This document shows, one piece after another, positions 43,259-52,877 of a stretch of 64,000 bases of DNA. Position numbers and translations under genes: made by a program. Source of the DNA: Parvicella sp963922585. GTDB taxonomy: Bacteria; Bacteroidota; Bacteroidia; Flavobacteriales_D; Parvicellaceae. Numbering within the stretch: the first letter of the stretch is position 1; each line of letters begins with the position of its first letter. Where the stretch lies: positions 1-64,000 of the forward strand of contig CAWUIK010000002.1 of assembly GCA_963922585.1 (NCBI GenBank). The letters are read 5' to 3'. The notes below the pieces were generated by a model. That model was not told the DNA's origin, did no database searches, and saw nothing but the letters and a program-made list of their open reading frames with translations.

Positions 43259-44251
43259 TTAACTGATTGCTTCAATGACTGCTTTTTCTAGTTCTTCGGT
43301 CAATTCAGGATTGTCTTTCAAAAGTTCTTTTACAGCGTCTCTTCCTTGTCCTAATTTAGTATCACCATAACTGTACCAAGAACCACTTTTCTTGATGATT
43401 TCGTGATCCACTCCTAAATCTAAGATTTCACCAATTTTTGAAATTCCTTCACCGTACATAATATCAAATTCTGCTTGTTGGAAAGGCGGAGCTACTTTGT
43501 TTTTAACCACTTTTACTCTAGTTCTGTTTCCAATCACATTTTCTCCGTTTTTGATAGCAGAAGATCTTCTAATGTCAATCCTTACAGAAGCGTAAAATTT
43601 GAGTGCATTACCTCCAGTTGTAGTTTCTGGGTTTCCAAACATTACACCGATTTTGTCTCTCAATTGGTTGATGAATATACAACAAGTATTCGCTTTATTT
43701 ATCGATCCCGTCAATTTTCTTAGAGCTTTAGACATCAATCTTGCTTGTAACCCCATTTGGCTGTCTCCCATTTCTCCTTCAATTTCGGCTTTGGGTGTAA
43801 GAGCCGCCACAGAATCAATTACAATAATATCCACAGCACCTGATCGTATTAAATTATCAGCAATTTCCAAAGCTTGTTCACCATTGTCTGGTTGCGAGAT
43901 TAATAAGTTAGAAACATCAACACCAAGATTTTTAGCATAAAACTGATCAAAGGCGTGTTCCGCATCAATAATTGCAGCAATTCCACCGTTTTTTTGGCAC
44001 TCAGCAATAGCATGAATCGCTAATGTAGTTTTCCCTGAAGATTCTGGTCCATATATTTCAATGACTCTTCCTTTTGGAAGTCCACCTACACCTAAAGCTT
44101 TATCTAGCGCTATAGATCCGGTAGATATTACGTCCATTTTTTCGATAGCTTGGTCACCTAATCTCATTACGGATCCTTTTCCATAAGATTTGTCCATTCT
44201 ATCTAAAGTTGCTTGTAGTGCTTTTAATTTTTCTTGATTCACTTCTGCCAT
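43259..44251 (-). CDS. recA: Recombinase RecA
   Basis: Forms filaments on single-stranded DNA for homologous recombination and repair. 330 residues, a little short because of a reduced C-terminal tail. Walker A GPESSGKTT (68-76), IIDAEHAFD, VIDSVAALTPKAEIEGEMGD, loop L2 FINQLRDKIGVMFGNPETTT and the ATP-sensing TTGGNALKFYASVRIDIRRS. Upstream on minus, TATCTTTG (44278-44285) fits a Bacteroidota -7 box. Confidence 0.97.
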   Translation of the reverse strand: MAEVNQEKLKALQATLDRMDKSYGKGSVMRLGDQAIEKMDVISTGSIALDKALGVGGLPKGRVIEIYGPESSGKTTLAIHAIAECQKNGGIAAIIDAEHAFDQFYAKNLGVDVSNLLISQPDNGEQALEIADNLIRSGAVDIIVIDSVAALTPKAEIEGEMGDSQMGLQARLMSKALRKLTGSINKANTCCIFINQLRDKIGVMFGNPETTTGGNALKFYASVRIDIRRSSAIKNGENVIGNRTRVKVVKNKVAPPFQQAEFDIMYGEGISKIGEILDLGVDHEIIKKSGSWYSYGDTKLGQGRDAVKELLKDNPELTEELEKAVIEAIS

Positions 44252-44277
44252 TGTTGTAGTTTTTTAATTTGTTGCTG

Positions 44278-44285
44278 CAAAGATA
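44278..44285 (-). promoter_or_regulatory. Candidate -7 box for recA (TATCTTTG)
   Basis: Read on minus, exact match to TAnnTTTG, 27 bases before the recA ATG; no clear TTTG at -33 and no recognisable LexA box. Confidence 0.4.
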
Positions 44286-44345
44286 AATGTATTAGAACGT
44301 ATTATTTTTACGTTTTGAAAAAACTTTTGAACGGAATTGAAATAT

Positions 44346-44810
44346 TTATAATTTAATCTCTTCCAAAATCTGAGCAGTATGATTTTTGGTATTTACTTTT
44401 TCAAAAATTGCCAATAATTTTCCTAGCTCATCAATTACAAATGTTTTGCGATGAATTCCTACATATTCTTTACCCATAAATTTTTTAGGCCCCCAACATC
44501 CATAATCTTCCAATATCTTATGCTCAGTATCAGCCATTAAATCGAAAGGAAGGTTGTATTTTTCAATAAATTTGATGTGCGATTTTTCTGAATCTGCACT
44601 AACTCCTAATATTTCAAAACCTTTAGATTTTAAGTCGTCATAATTTTCTCCCAAATTACAGCTCTCTGCAGTACAACCAGGAGTATTGTCTTTTGGATAA
44701 AAAAACAAAATCAGTTTTTTACCTGAATAATCTTCGAGTTTTACGGTTTTTCCATTTTGAATTACTCCTTCAAATTTTGGAGCGTTTTCTCCTACTTTTA
44801 ATGTTTTCAT
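44346..44810 (-). CDS. bcp: Thioredoxin-dependent thiol peroxidase (Bcp/PrxQ)
   Basis: Peroxiredoxin that reduces hydrogen peroxide and alkyl hydroperoxides. 154 residues. The peroxidatic Cys is in FYPKDNTPGCTAESCNLGEN (about residue 46) with the resolving Cys five residues later (PGCTAESC), the pattern of the PrxQ class. GVSADSEKSHIKF follows. It is a separate transcription unit upstream of recA on the same strand. Confidence 0.95.
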   Translation of the reverse strand: MKTLKVGENAPKFEGVIQNGKTVKLEDYSGKKLILFFYPKDNTPGCTAESCNLGENYDDLKSKGFEILGVSADSEKSHIKFIEKYNLPFDLMADTEHKILEDYGCWGPKKFMGKEYVGIHRKTFVIDELGKLLAIFEKVNTKNHTAQILEEIKL

Positions 44811-44979
44811 TGTAATAGTTTATTTTGTAATTAATAGACCACAATATAACAAAATATATCTAGCGAATGTTTTAAAAAGCGACAACAATTTCAAATTACG
44901 ATTAAAAATCAAACTATTGATACTTGGTTTCGAATAGAAAAAATGTCTATGTTTGTGAAACTCTAAATCAATGCTTTAA

Positions 44980-46026
44980 ATGAATATTCAAAAAATTGCT
45001 AGTATTTTTTTTGTTATACTTTGTATTATTACCATTTTAATACTTGCTAAAAGCATTATAATACCTCTTATCATTGCTGTTTTTATATGGTTTGTAATTA
45101 AGGAGTCAAGGGAGTTTTTAGATAAATCTTTATGGATCAAAAATAATATTCCTAAGTGGATAAAAACTATTGCAGTTGCAGTGTTTATCATTTTTGTTTT
45201 AGGAATATTTATTAAGTTATTAGTTTCAAATATTTCTTCACTAAGCAGCTATTTAAGTCAATATGAAGAAAATCTATTTGTTTTAATAGACTCACTAGAG
45301 CAAAACTTTAACATGGATATCAAATCTATTATTGTGGATTACACTGGCAACTTTGATTTTCAATCTATAGCACAAGGATTTCTTTCATCTATTAGTGAAT
45401 TGTTTTCCAACACCTTTTTAATCATTTTGTATTTGATTTTTATTTTAATGGAAGAATCCACTTTCATTGGAAAGTTAAAAGGTATATATAAACATCAAAA
45501 GGAGTATGAAGAAACGATACAATTAATTGAAAAAATTGATAAATCCATAGGTAAATACATTACTGTAAAGACGTTTTTGAGTTCATTAACAGCACTTTTA
45601 AGTTATTTTACACTATTGCTTATTGGTATTGAATTTGCCCTGTTCTGGGCTTTTATTATTTTTATTCTCAATTACATACCTTCAATCGGATCACTCATCG
45701 CCACACTTTTTCCTGCTTTAATGGCTTTATTACAGTTTGGAACAGAAAACTATACACCATTTATTATGGTTTTAATATTTGTTGGATTAATTCAAGTTTT
45801 GGTCGGAAACTTTTTGGAGCCCAAAATGATGGGAAATTCACTTAATATCAGTTCACTTGTTGTTATTTTGTCTTTGAGTGTTTGGGGGGCAATTTGGGGA
45901 ATTGTGGGTATGGTAATTTCAGTACCTATTACTGTGATGATGATTTTAGTTTTTTCACAATTTGAAAAGACCAAAAACGTTGCCATTTTGCTTTCCGAAA
46001 AAGGGTTGATTAATAAAGAAAAATAG
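44980..46026 (+). CDS. AI-2E family permease (PerM-type)
   Basis: A 348-residue inner-membrane protein with about eight transmembrane segments, two close hydrophobic hairpins at the start (KIASIFFVILCIITILILAK) and four at the end, in the AI-2E/YhhQ-like permease pattern (FILNYIPSIGSLIATLFPAL and LVVILSLSVWGAIWGIVGMV). Members have been linked to autoinducer-2 export or Na+/H+ exchange; substrate here is undetermined. Followed by a strong terminator at 46056. Confidence 0.85.
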   Translation: MNIQKIASIFFVILCIITILILAKSIIIPLIIAVFIWFVIKESREFLDKSLWIKNNIPKWIKTIAVAVFIIFVLGIFIKLLVSNISSLSSYLSQYEENLFVLIDSLEQNFNMDIKSIIVDYTGNFDFQSIAQGFLSSISELFSNTFLIILYLIFILMEESTFIGKLKGIYKHQKEYEETIQLIEKIDKSIGKYITVKTFLSSLTALLSYFTLLLIGIEFALFWAFIIFILNYIPSIGSLIATLFPALMALLQFGTENYTPFIMVLIFVGLIQVLVGNFLEPKMMGNSLNISSLVVILSLSVWGAIWGIVGMVISVPITVMMILVFSQFEKTKNVAILLSEKGLINKEK

Positions 46027-46055
46027 TCATTTAACTTAACATATGTATTGAAAAC

Positions 46056-46085
46056 AAAAAAGCAACCCTTTATGATTGCTTTTTT
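46056..46085. terminator. Bidirectional terminator at the end of the permease gene
   Basis: Stem AAAAAAGCAA / TTGCTTTTTT with a 10-base loop. On minus it also ends any transcript passing through the damaged tRNA copy at 46085-46187. Confidence 0.85.
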
Positions 46086-46187
46086 TAGTTGCGGGGGCCA
46101 GATGATGACGCTGCTTCACAGGTCATCATGAAGACCCTATGCGTTTTCTCTCGAAATGACGTCTGCCTCAGGCAGATATGAGCCCAA
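46085..46187 (-). pseudogene. Degenerate second initiator tRNA copy, interrupted by REP-like DNA
   Basis: 46085-46102 repeats the flank and 3' end of the intact tRNA (46245-46262, 18 identical bases TTAGTTGCGGGGGCCAGA) and 46177-46187 repeats its anticodon-loop region (TATGAGCCCAA, as at 46285-46295). Between the two, about 22 tRNA bases are replaced by some 75 bases of REP-like DNA, containing TCGAAATGAC and the palindrome CTGCCTCAGGCAG. The tRNA's 5' half is missing. Confidence 0.75.
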
Positions 46188-46211
46188 AAAAACAATGAAT
46201 AATTATCAAAC

Positions 46212-46241
46212 AAAAAAGGCAACTCATTACTGAATTGCCTT
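46212..46241 (-). terminator. Terminator after initiator tRNA
   Basis: Stem AAGGCAA / TTGCCTT with a 12-base loop; on minus it is followed by TTTTTTG, directly downstream of the tRNA at 46249. It resembles the terminator at 46056 in position, fitting a tandem duplication of tRNA plus terminator. Confidence 0.8.
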
Positions 46242-46248
46242 CTCTTAG

Positions 46249-46321
<73 letters not shown>

Positions 46322-46443
46322 ATATGCGGTTAAAAATTTTATCGTTTTAAATAGGTTTTTAAAACCTATCCCTAAATAATTTACTCCTTTGAGCGATTTG
46401 GGAGTGCAAATATACTTTAAATTTTGTACATTCGCTACATATT

Positions 46444-46881
46444 ATGAAGAAAACCATTTATATATTTTTATTCACTTCTGTAATTTCCTTATTACAAACA
46501 AGTTGTGACTCAGAAAAAAAACAAGAAGAAACACAAATCACGACCGAAATTCCTAAAGAATGTATGTGTAATGATGTTTATTTAGACGCTGAGTACAATC
46601 ATTTTTACACTACAGACAGAACGATCCCCTATACTGGGAATTGTAAAACTTATAATTCTGATGGAATTTTAATACTTGAAAAAAACTTTAAAGATGGTAA
46701 ACTAGAAGGTTCTTATTTTGAATATTATAATAATGGTATTCTCAAAAGTGAATGGAATTTTCGTCAAAACAGACAACATGGAGATGTAAAAGGCTTTTTT
46801 GAAGATGGAGATTTAAAATATCACTCTGTTTATTACAAAGGTGATTTGGATTCAATAGTATTTCCAAAAAACACTCAATAA
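46444..46881 (+). CDS. MORN-repeat lipoprotein (YwqK-like antitoxin family)
   Basis: A 145-residue lipoprotein: signal YIFLFTSVISLLQTSC (Cys near 21), a short Cys pair (ECMCND), then about three MORN-type repeats, EKNFKDGKLEGSYFEYYNNG, ILKSEWNFRQNRQHGDVKG and FFEDGDLKYHSVYYKGDL. Proteins of this kind are annotated as YwqK-family antitoxins, but surface display as a lipoprotein makes a structural role as likely. No partner toxin gene lies next to it. Confidence 0.72.
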   Translation: MKKTIYIFLFTSVISLLQTSCDSEKKQEETQITTEIPKECMCNDVYLDAEYNHFYTTDRTIPYTGNCKTYNSDGILILEKNFKDGKLEGSYFEYYNNGILKSEWNFRQNRQHGDVKGFFEDGDLKYHSVYYKGDLDSIVFPKNTQ

Positions 46882-46950
46882 GTAAATGTTAAAAGTCAAG
46901 ACATGTTTATTTTAAAAGCATAATTTCTTTTAACTTCAAACATCAAAGAA

Positions 46951-48840
46951 TTAGGTCGTTTCCAACTGTTCTGTCAAATTTTCCCATTCTTCCATTGCCT
47001 TTTCGAGTTGTTCATGTTCTAATTTCAAATCATCAAAAATAGTTTCTGAAGCATAATCTCCCGAAGCAATTTGTGTCTCGAATGCACTAATCTTCTCTTC
47101 AATTTTAGTGATTTTTTGTTCTACTTTTTTGATGTCTCCTTCTATTTTTTTGATTTCATTACTGCTTTTGGTAGGTGCTTTTGGCTTTTGCTCTTTTGTT
47201 TTCTCTATTTTGGTTGCATGATTATTAACTTCACTAGAAGGCAGGTTTTTCAAAAACTCATTTACTTGCTCAAAATAAATACTAATTGCCTTGTTTTTGA
47301 TGTAATAAATTCTATCCGATAGACCATCTAAGAATGTTCTGTCGTGAGAAACCACCAAAACTGTACCTGAATATTCTTTTAATGCTTCTTGTAAAACTTC
47401 TTTCGAAACGATGTCTAAGTGATTGGTAGGCTCATCGAGTATTAGGAAATTGTATGGTTCTAACAATAATTTACATAATGCTAATCTGGTTTTTTCTCCT
47501 CCTGATAAAACACTAACTTTTTTATCAATATCATCGCCACTAAATAAAAAAGAGCCTAGAATACCTCTAATATTTTTTCTGACTTCTCCAACCGCAACTT
47601 CATCAATGGTATCAAATACAGTTTTCTTTAAATCTAACTTAGCAGTTTCGTCCTGGGCAAAATACCCAATTCTTACATTATGACCCAATTTTATGTTGCC
47701 TGCGTATGGAGTATCTCCCACCAACATTTTGATAAAGGTAGATTTTCCCATTCCATTTTTCCCAATTAGAGCAATTTTTTCCCCTTTACCAATATTGAAT
47801 CGAACTTTATCAAAAATAACTTTATCACCAAAACTTTTGCCTACATCTTCTATTTCTGCGACTAACTTACCACTTGGAAAAGGCTCTGGAAACCTAAAAG
47901 CTACAGCACTCGAATCTACATCGTCCAACTCGATTTTATCCATTTTGTCGAGTTTCTTCATCAACGATTGAGCGAAGGATGCTTTGCTTGCTTTGGCTCT
48001 AAATTTATTAATTAATTTTTCAGTATGCTCAATTTCTTTTTGTTGATTTTTGAAGGCTTGCAATTGCATGATCATTTCCTCTTCTCTTCTCACTTGATAA
48101 GTAGAGTAGTTACAATTATAATCGTAGAATTTTTTATTATTAATTTCAATAGTTCTATTTGTAATTCCATCCAAGAACGAACGGTCATGCGAAATCAAAA
48201 TTATCGCTCCTGAATATTTCTTCAAATACATTTCTAACCACTGAATCGATTCAATATCGAGGTGGTTGGTGGGCTCATCTAGCAATAAAACATCAGGGTT
48301 CTGAACCAGTAATTTTGCCAACTCAACACGCATTTGCCAACCTCCAGAAAATTCTGTCATCGGTCTTTCCAAATCATTTAGAGAAAACCCTAGTCCTTTC
48401 AAAACTAATTCTGCTTGCTCTTGTACATCATTTCCGCCTTGCATTTGGAAAGCATCATTGAGTTCCGTTAGTTCGTTGAGTAAGTTCAAATAACTTTCGC
48501 TTTCATAATCTTCTCTAGTTGCCAACTGAACATTGATTTCTTCTAAACGATCGGCAATAGCTTTCAACTCATCATTAGAGTTACAAACTTCATCAATAAT
48601 TTTTGCATTGCTTCTAGATATGATTTCCTGTGGTAAATAACAAATCCTTGTGCCTTTAGCCACAGAAATGCTCCCTTCATCTGGAGTGTATTCTCCTAAA
48701 ATTAATTTTAAAAAAGTAGATTTTCCCGCACCATTTTTCCCAGTAAGACCAATTTTGTCTTGTTTGGTTATGGATAGGTTGACTTTTGAATATAATTCTT
48801 GTCCACCAAAAAATAAGGAAAGTTGCGTTGCTGAAATCAT
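46951..48840 (-). CDS. ABC-F family ATP-binding protein
   Basis: A 629-residue cytosolic ATPase with two ABC domains and no membrane part, so it acts on the ribosome rather than in transport. Domain 1: Walker A GKNGAGKST (about 35-43), signature FSGGWQMRVELAKLL, Walker B VLLLDEPTNHLD. An interdomain linker follows, with a coiled coil (EEEMIMQLQAFKNQQKEIEH). Domain 2: GKNGMGKST, LSGGEKTRLALCKLL and FLILDEPTNHLD. A charged helical C-terminal extension resembles Uup. Members of this group relieve ribosome stalling; a specific antibiotic-resistance role is not indicated. Confidence 0.92.
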   Translation of the reverse strand: MISATQLSLFFGGQELYSKVNLSITKQDKIGLTGKNGAGKSTFLKLILGEYTPDEGSISVAKGTRICYLPQEIISRSNAKIIDEVCNSNDELKAIADRLEEINVQLATREDYESESYLNLLNELTELNDAFQMQGGNDVQEQAELVLKGLGFSLNDLERPMTEFSGGWQMRVELAKLLVQNPDVLLLDEPTNHLDIESIQWLEMYLKKYSGAIILISHDRSFLDGITNRTIEINNKKFYDYNCNYSTYQVRREEEMIMQLQAFKNQQKEIEHTEKLINKFRAKASKASFAQSLMKKLDKMDKIELDDVDSSAVAFRFPEPFPSGKLVAEIEDVGKSFGDKVIFDKVRFNIGKGEKIALIGKNGMGKSTFIKMLVGDTPYAGNIKLGHNVRIGYFAQDETAKLDLKKTVFDTIDEVAVGEVRKNIRGILGSFLFSGDDIDKKVSVLSGGEKTRLALCKLLLEPYNFLILDEPTNHLDIVSKEVLQEALKEYSGTVLVVSHDRTFLDGLSDRIYYIKNKAISIYFEQVNEFLKNLPSSEVNNHATKIEKTKEQKPKAPTKSSNEIKKIEGDIKKVEQKITKIEEKISAFETQIASGDYASETIFDDLKLEHEQLEKAMEEWENLTEQLETT

Positions 48841-48982
48841 ACGAATTTTTAATTTGAAGGCGCAAAAATACGTTATTTAAAGCGCTATCCCAAATTAGTT
48901 TTATTATTATTTTTAATAAAGGAAACTTCTTAAAATTTAAAATAGATTTGTCTTTGTCGAACTAAGTTTTTCTATTCTTTTT

Positions 48983-49098
48983 AGATTTCTCCATTACAGG
49001 ATTCCTTATCAGTCATCCTTTCAGTCGAAATGACATAACTTTTTGTAATTTCGACTGAAATACATTAGCGATAGTTTATGTATGTAATGGAGAAATCT
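48983..49098. repeat. Nested palindromic MITE/REP-like element
   Basis: Outer inverted repeat AGATTTCTCCATTACA (48983-48998) against TGTAATGGAGAAATCT (49083-49098), 16 of 16 bases. Inner inverted repeat TTTCAGTCGAAAT (49019-49031) against ATTTCGACTGAAA (49048-49060), 13 of 13. It can fold into a long branched hairpin. It contains TCGAAATGAC, as does the insert in the damaged tRNA copy near 46150-46162. No gene inside. Confidence 0.85.
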
Positions 49099-49133
49099 AT
49101 ACCCATCAACATGAATAGAAATAATATCAATCA

Positions 49134-50411
49134 TTAGTAATGAAAACAATCTCCAATGGCAACACCTGTTTTCCAATTGCCAATGAATTGAATAGAAGGG
49201 TTTTCTTTTTCAAATGTCGCTATTTTATTTAAAATTGCTTCGTGCCCCACTTCATATTGTGGAATGGCTTTATTCCAAACTTTATGTGACTGATAAATTG
49301 GTTTTGAATTTATTTTATACAATGATTTCAAATCATTTACTGCTTCTTCAATTCGTTTTGACACTTCTTCCTCTGAAGGGTTTGAAGTGATGGGAAGAAA
49401 AATATTGTATTGGTAATATTCAGAGTTGGGGTGGGTTTTGAAAACGCTATTATAATTGATAATTCCCAAAATTGATTTTTTGGATTGTTTTGGAAACAAA
49501 ATACCAAAGGCATCGAGATGAGAAGGAACATCTTTTTTCAAATAGGAAAATTGTAAAGATAATAAGGAAGGATATTTTATTTTTTCTAATTCTTTAGCAA
49601 TTTGATTATCAATAGAATTAATTATTCGAGCAGTGATGTATGACGGTGTTGCAAATATAATTTTTTTGGTTTGTAAAGTTTTGTTGGTCGTTTTTACAGA
49701 AATTAATTCATTATTTCTTGAAACGCTCAACACCTCTTCATATAGAATATGATTTAATTTTTGTGCTAAAGTATCCGTTAATTGTTGGATGCCTTTTTGA
49801 AAACTAATCACTTTTCTTTTGCCATTCTTTTTTGAACTTTTTAGAAATCCTTTGGAAAAAGAGCCGTATTCTTGTTCGAATTCAAACAATCGTTTCATAG
49901 AAGTTTTGTACTCCAAGGTCTCAGTATCTCCAGCATAAAAACCGCTAATAATAGGATTGACTAATTTTTGTAGAATTTCATCATTGAACCTTCTTCTAAT
50001 AGCATTTGCTAAAGTCTCATTGGGAATAACTTCTGATTTTTTGAATCTTTCAGTCAGCAATTTAATTTTAGATTTGAAAGATAGAATCTCCCTAGAAAAA
50101 AGTAATTTCTTTAGGTTTATTTCTGTGGGGCGGTCATTTAAAAAAATATATCTTTTTTGAGCGGCTGGATCTGCTGAAACAATTTGTGAAGTTAAATTCA
50201 AATCTTCAATTAGGTGTTTGCATTTTTCATCAACGGCAAAGGAATTGGGACCCAATTCAAAATTGCCAAAATCATTTTTTTTAGAAATTATAACTCCTCC
50301 ACAAAAATCGTTTTTCTCTACTAACAATATGTTGAACCCCTTTTTTTCAAGTGAATATGCCATCGAAAGCCCGCTAATCCCTCCTCCAACTATTATGTAA
50401 TCGTACAGCAT
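49134..50411 (-). CDS. hemG: Protoporphyrinogen oxidase (HemY-type, FAD)
   Basis: Oxidises protoporphyrinogen IX to protoporphyrin IX, the second-last haem step. 425 residues with the FAD-binding dinucleotide fold at the N-terminus (YIIVGGGISGLSMAYSLEKKG, about 5-25, followed by NILLVEKND) and the family's C-terminal block ending FIGNWKTGVAIGDCFHY. Other family blocks: GPNSFAVDEKC and KGIQQLTDTLAQKL. It is the oxygen-dependent type, fitting the oxygen-dependent hemF in the same locus. 47 bases separate it from hemH on the same strand. Confidence 0.9.
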   Translation of the reverse strand: MLYDYIIVGGGISGLSMAYSLEKKGFNILLVEKNDFCGGVIISKKNDFGNFELGPNSFAVDEKCKHLIEDLNLTSQIVSADPAAQKRYIFLNDRPTEINLKKLLFSREILSFKSKIKLLTERFKKSEVIPNETLANAIRRRFNDEILQKLVNPIISGFYAGDTETLEYKTSMKRLFEFEQEYGSFSKGFLKSSKKNGKRKVISFQKGIQQLTDTLAQKLNHILYEEVLSVSRNNELISVKTTNKTLQTKKIIFATPSYITARIINSIDNQIAKELEKIKYPSLLSLQFSYLKKDVPSHLDAFGILFPKQSKKSILGIINYNSVFKTHPNSEYYQYNIFLPITSNPSEEEVSKRIEEAVNDLKSLYKINSKPIYQSHKVWNKAIPQYEVGHEAILNKIATFEKENPSIQFIGNWKTGVAIGDCFHY

Positions 50412-50458
50412 TTTTGTTCAATCTTTGATTTAAGTTTTTAATTTCTTATCTCAATTTT

Positions 50459-51511
50459 TCAATCTTCAACATCAATCGATGCTTTAGCGAAGGTTGGCAG
50501 TCTCTCCCTCGTCCACTCCGCAATCGTTTCAGCCCAAGCATCTTCAGCATTCAAACAACTAACTACTTCAAATTTTTCTCCACCGGCTTCTGTAAAAATT
50601 TCTTTTCCTTCCATTCTCATTTCCTCCAAAGTTTCTAAACAATCAGCAACAAAAGCAGGCATCACTACCGCTATTTTTTTGACTCCTTGGCTAGGAAGTT
50701 CTGCCAATGTTTTGGCATTATAAGGTTTCAACCATTCGGCTCTTCCAAGTCTAGATTGAAAAGTATTTATTACTTTATTTGCATCCCAATTTAATTGTTC
50801 TACAACACATTTTGTGGTTTCAAATGATTGGTGTCTGTAACAAGTTTTATGTGCCTCAGAAGGGGTGTTGCAACATGAACCATCTATTTTACAATGAGAC
50901 TTGGTAGGGTCTGACTTGCGAATATGTCTTTCTGGAATTCCATGATATGAAAAAACTATTTTATCAAAATCATCTATATTGATTTGTCTATTAATAGAAT
51001 CAGAAAGCGTTTTGATGTATTTTTTATCGTTGTAAAAAGATGGAATAATATCCATTTTCCATGTTGCATTTTGTTTGGCAACCTCCTCTTTGAGTTTTTC
51101 AACCACTGTTTCTGTCGAACTCATTGCATATTGAGGATACATCGGCAAAACTACCAATTCTGTTATGTTTTTGGATTTTAGATCCCTTACCACACTTGCA
51201 ATGCTAGGATTACCATATCGCATGGCTATAGTTACATAGACATCATCACCTAAAATGTTTTTTACTTTATCTCTGAGTTGCTCACTATATACCATCAATG
51301 GTGAACCTTCTGGAGTCCATACTTTTTGGTATGCTTCTGCTGATTTGGCAGGTCTGGTATTAAGAATAATTCCTTTAATCAAAAGCGCTCTTTTCCAATA
51401 AGCAATATCTATAACCCTTTCGTCCATTAGAAATTCCGCAAGGTATGTTTTTACATCTTTTTTAGAAGGGCTTTCTGGAGTTCCAAGATTAATAAGTAAT
51501 AATCCTTTCAT
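50459..51511 (-). CDS. hemH: Ferrochelatase
   Basis: Inserts Fe2+ into protoporphyrin IX to give haem. 350 residues with LLINLGTPESPSKKDVKTYL at the N-terminus, AMRYGNPSIASVV, VVLPMYPQYAMSSTETVVEK, the metal-binding His in VFSYHGIPERHIRK (about 185-198), and the conserved Glu region FVADCLETLEEMRMEG. Four Cys in a small cluster (CKIDGSCCNTPSEAHKTCYR) resemble the [2Fe-2S]-type cluster of some bacterial enzymes, but the usual ligands lie elsewhere, so the cluster is uncertain. Divergent from hemA, 148 bases away. Confidence 0.93.
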   Translation of the reverse strand: MKGLLLINLGTPESPSKKDVKTYLAEFLMDERVIDIAYWKRALLIKGIILNTRPAKSAEAYQKVWTPEGSPLMVYSEQLRDKVKNILGDDVYVTIAMRYGNPSIASVVRDLKSKNITELVVLPMYPQYAMSSTETVVEKLKEEVAKQNATWKMDIIPSFYNDKKYIKTLSDSINRQINIDDFDKIVFSYHGIPERHIRKSDPTKSHCKIDGSCCNTPSEAHKTCYRHQSFETTKCVVEQLNWDANKVINTFQSRLGRAEWLKPYNAKTLAELPSQGVKKIAVVMPAFVADCLETLEEMRMEGKEIFTEAGGEKFEVVSCLNAEDAWAETIAEWTRERLPTFAKASIDVED

Positions 51512-51630
51512 GTGTTGATTTTTGATTTTGATTTACAAATTTTGATAAAATTTACCTAAAAATGTAACTATTTGTTAATATTTGACAATTGAATGACAAA
51601 TGAATTTATGCAAAAAATAAGGGTTCGTTA

Positions 51631-51638
51631 TACTTTTG
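51631..51638 (+). promoter_or_regulatory. Candidate -7 box for the hemA operon (TACTTTTG)
   Basis: Matches TAnnTTTG, 21 bases before the TTG start of hemA. A weak -33 candidate (TTATG) lies at about 51606-51610. Confidence 0.45.
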
Positions 51639-51659
51639 CGGTCATACAAATAGATCGTT

Positions 51660-52877
51660 TTGGAAAACAAACAAACATTCTTTATCATTGGTATCAATTA
51701 TAAAAAGGCCGACACTTCCATGAGAAGTAAATTTAGCTTTTCTGAAAATGACTTAAAGTTATTGATACTTGAAGCTCAAGAAAAAGGAATTTATCTATTT
51801 GCTACAAGCACATGCAATAGAACAGAAATCTACGGATATTGTTCATACGCAACTGATTTAATTCAACTTTTGTGTAAATACAGCACTGGAAACGAAATAG
51901 AATTCATGACCAATTCCTACATTTTACAAGGAGATGACGCTGTTAAACATTTATTTAGATTAGGTGTTGGGTTGGAAAGTCAGATTTTAGGAGATTTTGA
52001 AATTATTGGGCAAATCAAAAGAGCATTCAACTTTGCAAAAGAGTTAGGCGCTACCAATGATTACTTGGAAAGAATCACCAATGATGTCATCAGAACTAGT
52101 AAAGCCGTAAAAAACAACACTAATTTTAGCACTAAAGCCGCTTCTGTTGCTTATGCTGCTGTTCAGTGGATTAAAGAAAATTTTGCTAACAAAGAAAATA
52201 TCAATATTACCTTATTGGGAACTGGCGAAATTGGTAAAGTAACTTGTGCAAATTTAGTAAAATACTTTCCAATTGACTCTATTACGCTTGTAAACAGAAC
52301 AATTGAAAAAGCTGAGCAAATAAGCACCAAATTTCATGTAAAGTTTGAAAGTTTTGAGAATTTAAACTTAGTATTAGACCAAACAGATGTTTTGATTGTC
52401 GCTACTAATGCTGAAAAACCAACTATTACCGATAAAGAAATAGGAGAGAAAGCCATTTCAATTATTGATTTATCTATTCCAAGAAACGTTGATGCAACCA
52501 AAAGTAATGCAAATGTGATAACTTTAGATGATTTGACAGTTGTTGTGGATAAAGCACTTGAAAGTAGAAAAGCTGAAATTCCAAAAGTGGAAACTATCAT
52601 TGAAGAACGTATTTCTGATTTTGATGAATGGGTTCAATCCAGATCTCATAAAGATGTGGTTATTGCTTTTAAAAGAAGATTAATAGAAATTCAAACAGAA
52701 GAGTTGAATTATCATTCTAAAAAAATTGAAGGCTTGAATGTTGAACATGTTCAAATTGTATCTGAAAGAATCATTCAAAAAGTAACTAAGCAGTTTGTGA
52801 CTCATCTCAAAAATACAGAATCAAATTCATATGAATCTGTGAAGATTATGAATGAAATTTTTAAACTTGAAATTTGA
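51660..52877 (+). CDS. hemA: Glutamyl-tRNA reductase
   Basis: Converts glutamyl-tRNA to glutamate-1-semialdehyde with NADPH, the committed step of the C5 haem route. 405 residues. The TTG at 51660 is the only start that keeps the family's N-terminus (FFIIGINYKKADTSMRSKFS). Catalytic Cys in ATSTCNRTEIYG (about 50-61), GVGLESQILGDFEIIGQIKR, NAD-binding LLGTGEIGKV. First gene of the run hemA-hemC-hemD-hemE-hemF-hemB. hemL, needed next, is not in the window. Confidence 0.95.
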   Translation: MENKQTFFIIGINYKKADTSMRSKFSFSENDLKLLILEAQEKGIYLFATSTCNRTEIYGYCSYATDLIQLLCKYSTGNEIEFMTNSYILQGDDAVKHLFRLGVGLESQILGDFEIIGQIKRAFNFAKELGATNDYLERITNDVIRTSKAVKNNTNFSTKAASVAYAAVQWIKENFANKENINITLLGTGEIGKVTCANLVKYFPIDSITLVNRTIEKAEQISTKFHVKFESFENLNLVLDQTDVLIVATNAEKPTITDKEIGEKAISIIDLSIPRNVDATKSNANVITLDDLTVVVDKALESRKAEIPKVETIIEERISDFDEWVQSRSHKDVVIAFKRRLIEIQTEELNYHSKKIEGLNVEHVQIVSERIIQKVTKQFVTHLKNTESNSYESVKIMNEIFKLEI

